NCBI GenBank assembly: GCA_003240695.1 | Contig: QFNC01000006.1 | Location: 1 to 64,000, forward strand | DNA from: Pseudoxanthomonas suwonensis | GTDB lineage: Bacteria; Pseudomonadota; Gammaproteobacteria; Xanthomonadales; Xanthomonadaceae | DNA: 64,000 bases | Direction of reading: 5' to 3' | Shown: positions 62,158 through 64,000 of the stretch, piece by piece | How positions within the stretch are numbered: position 1 is the stretch's first letter | Layout of the letters: each line of letters begins with the position of its first letter | Notes under the pieces: model-generated | The model's database searches: none | The model's input: the letters and a program-made list of their open reading frames with translations, nothing else | Told to the model about the DNA's origin: nothing | Made by a program: the position numbers and the translations under genes

Positions 62158-64000
62158 GGCGATGGGTCTCCCTCGATCTGTGCGCGCAGGGCCAGATCCA
62201 GTGCCTGACACTGGTCCTGCACGAGCGGCTGGTCGGTTTCGGTGGTGATCTGGAACATGTCCTCGGCCTTCTCGCCGAAGGTGGCGATGCGGGCATCGTG
62301 CACCCGCATGCGCGCATTGCGCAGCACCCGCGCCACGTCGGCCAGCAGCCCCGGCCGATCGGTGCACACCAGGCTGAGCAGCGTGCGCCGTCCATCGGGC
62401 GTGGGCAGGAAATCGATCCGGGTCGGAATGCGGAAGTGCTTCAGGTTGCGTGGCTGGGTGCGCCGCACCGGACGCACGCCATCCAGATCGGGACGCTGCA
62501 GCACTTGCTGCAATTGGCCGGCCACGGCCTGCGGATCGATGCGCCGTCCGGCATCCAGCGGCAACAGCAGGAAGGTGTCGAACACCTCGCCAGCCGGACC
62601 GCGCAACAGGCGCGCCTGCTGGATGGCCAACCCGGCACGATCCAGCGTGGCAACGATCGCGGCGAACAGGCCGTCGCGGTCCGGCGACTGCACGAACGCT
62701 TCCAAGGTCTGCCCGGCCTCGTGGCTGACATCGCGCAGCGCCACGCGGATCGGCTGGTCGGCCTGGTCGGCCAGCACCCCGGCCTGCCAGGCCACCTGGT
62801 CCGGCCGTCCCCGCAGGAAGCTGTCTTCCGGCATCCGCGCGAACACGGCATCGGCGCGTCCGGCATCGGCGCCGTGCGCCAGCAGCATCTCGCGCGCCAG
62901 TGCACGGGTGTCGGCGATGCGTTCGGCGGCGGCCACCGGGTGCTCCAGCCCGCGGCGCAGCGCCAGGCGGGTGGTGGCGTACAACTCGGCCAGCAACTGG
63001 TCCTTCCAGCCGTTCCACAGCTTGGGCGAGGTACCGGCGATGTCCGCACAGGTCAGCAGATACAGGTGATCCAGACGGTTGCGGTCGGCGACCTGCCCGG
63101 CGAAACGGTGGATCACTTCCGGATCGGCGATGTCCTGCTTCTGTGCCACGGTCGACATCAGCAGATGGTGGCGCACCAGCCAGGTCGCCAGATCGCCGTC
63201 GCCCTGCGACAGGCCGTGCGCCGCGCAGAACGCCTGCGCATCCACCGCACCCAGTTCGGAATGATCCCCGCCGCGCCCCTTGCCGATGTCGTGGAACAGC
63301 GCCGCCAGCAGCAGCGCGTCGGGCTTGCGCAGTTGCGGCCACACCGTGTGGGCGATGGAAAATCGCGGGTCGGCCTCGCCGCTGGAAAACCCCTGCAGAT
63401 GCCGCAGCACCGCCAGCGTGTGCTGGTCCACCGTGTACACGTGGAACAGGTCGAACTGCATCCGTCCGGACACCTGCGCGAAGGCCGGCAGCCAGCGCGA
63501 CAGCACGCCCAGCCGTGCCATGCGCTCCAGCGTCTGCACCGGCTGCGGACCGCGCAGCAGCGCCATGAAGCGCTGGCGCAACGGCATCGGCGCATCCGGA
63601 TAGGCGGGAATGCACGGCAGCGCTTCCGCCAGCGCGCGCGCCGTGCGCGAGTGCAGCCCCTGCACCTGCGGCTGCGCAGCCCAGCTGGCGAACAGGTCGA
63701 AGATCGTCGCCACGTCGGAGCGTGGCCATGCCGGATCGCTCGCAGCCAGATAGCCGTTGCGCAGCAGAAACGTGTCGTCCAGCGGCAGGATGCGTTCCTG
63801 TGCGGACATCGATTCGTCGAAACGCTGCAGCAGGCGCTCGCCGATGCGCAGCACCAGCGCCGCACTGCGGTAGAAACCCTGCATCATCTGTTCCACGGCC
63901 AGCGACCCTGGCCGGTCGACGAAGCCCAGCCGTTCGGCCAGCCGTTTCTGATGATCGAAACGTAGTCGCTCCTCGGCGCGACCGACCACGCCATGCAAGC
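62154..64000 (-). CDS. glnD: bifunctional uridylyltransferase/uridylyl-removing enzyme GlnD, 5' part outside window
   Basis: GlnD uridylylates PII proteins under nitrogen limitation and removes UMP when glutamine is high. The part seen (about 615 of about 870 residues) has the middle region, the HD domain (LLLAALFHDIGKGRGGDHSE, WLVRHHLLMSTVAQKQDIAD) that removes UMP, and two C-terminal ACT domains (QPIRVALRDVSHEAGQTLEA and RRTLLSLVCTDRPGLLADVA) that sense glutamine. The N-terminal nucleotidyltransferase domain lies largely beyond the right edge. It is upstream of dapD with an ATGA overlap. Confidence 0.93.
   Translation of the reverse strand, partial: LHGVVGRAEERLRFDHQKRLAERLGFVDRPGSLAVEQMMQGFYRSAALVLRIGERLLQRFDESMSAQERILPLDDTFLLRNGYLAASDPAWPRSDVATIFDLFASWAAQPQVQGLHSRTARALAEALPCIPAYPDAPMPLRQRFMALLRGPQPVQTLERMARLGVLSRWLPAFAQVSGRMQFDLFHVYTVDQHTLAVLRHLQGFSSGEADPRFSIAHTVWPQLRKPDALLLAALFHDIGKGRGGDHSELGAVDAQAFCAAHGLSQGDGDLATWLVRHHLLMSTVAQKQDIADPEVIHRFAGQVADRNRLDHLYLLTCADIAGTSPKLWNGWKDQLLAELYATTRLALRRGLEHPVAAAERIADTRALAREMLLAHGADAGRADAVFARMPEDSFLRGRPDQVAWQAGVLADQADQPIRVALRDVSHEAGQTLEAFVQSPDRDGLFAAIVATLDRAGLAIQQARLLRGPAGEVFDTFLLLPLDAGRRIDPQAVAGQLQQVLQRPDLDGVRPVRRTQPRNLKHFRIPTRIDFLPTPDGRRTLLSLVCTDRPGLLADVARVLRNARMRVHDARIATFGEKAEDMFQITTETDQPLVQDQCQALDLALRAQIEGDPSP

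Overview
This GC-rich 64 kb window is chromosomal DNA from a gammaproteobacterium, most likely of the order Xanthomonadales (Lysobacteraceae/Rhodanobacteraceae). The evidence is a VirD4 of the xanthomonad-like chromosomal T4SS type, the rpsP-rimM-trmD-rplS and glnD-dapD arrangements, a MetX-type acyltransferase preceding the cysteine-dioxygenase gene, and promoters with a TAnnnT box just before the ATG. I cannot name the genus.

Layout. 1-2.4 kb is the end of a T4SS locus: virD4 (cut by the window edge), a lipoprotein gene, an IS3-family transposase scrap and a truncated copy of the lipoprotein that ends at the hslR stop codon. 2.4-40.9 kb is mostly housekeeping DNA: hslR, the ribosomal-protein/tRNA-modification operon, an ABC exporter, a NYN-LOTUS protein, an App1-like phosphatase, ferredoxin-NADP reductase, glutathione peroxidase, M3 and M14 peptidases, Lhr helicase, cold-shock protein, rhomboid protease, POT transporter, Uup, DeaD, two HI0933-type flavoproteins, TrhO, HPF, a spermidine-synthase-like protein, BolA, ScpAB and RluB. 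At 40.9-41.7 kb two gene fragments in different frames are fused. At 41.7-43.6 kb lies a transaminase/omega-amidase pair.

43.8-57.0 kb is the most notable region. The cytochrome c maturation operon is split. ccmA-ccmB are separated from ccmC-D-E-F-G-H-I by about 6 kb carrying five redox genes in the same direction: a lipid-anchored azurin, a decaheme cytochrome of the MtrA/DmsE/PioA type, an MtrB/PioB-type outer-membrane barrel, a diheme c4-like cytochrome and a second, soluble azurin. A well-placed FNR/ANR-type box precedes the first azurin. Together these look like an outer-membrane electron conduit with blue-copper and c4-type periplasmic carriers, sitting inside the genes that mature its cytochromes.

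57.0-61.2 kb holds metX, a cysteine-dioxygenase-like gene, tRNA-Leu(CAA), and a probable RiPP (graspetide-like) locus: a 54-residue precursor with a Gly-Gly leader, a strong hairpin, then an ATP-grasp ligase. The window ends with dapD and glnD (cut by the edge), both on the minus strand. No CRISPR array, rRNA gene or intact insertion sequence was seen.
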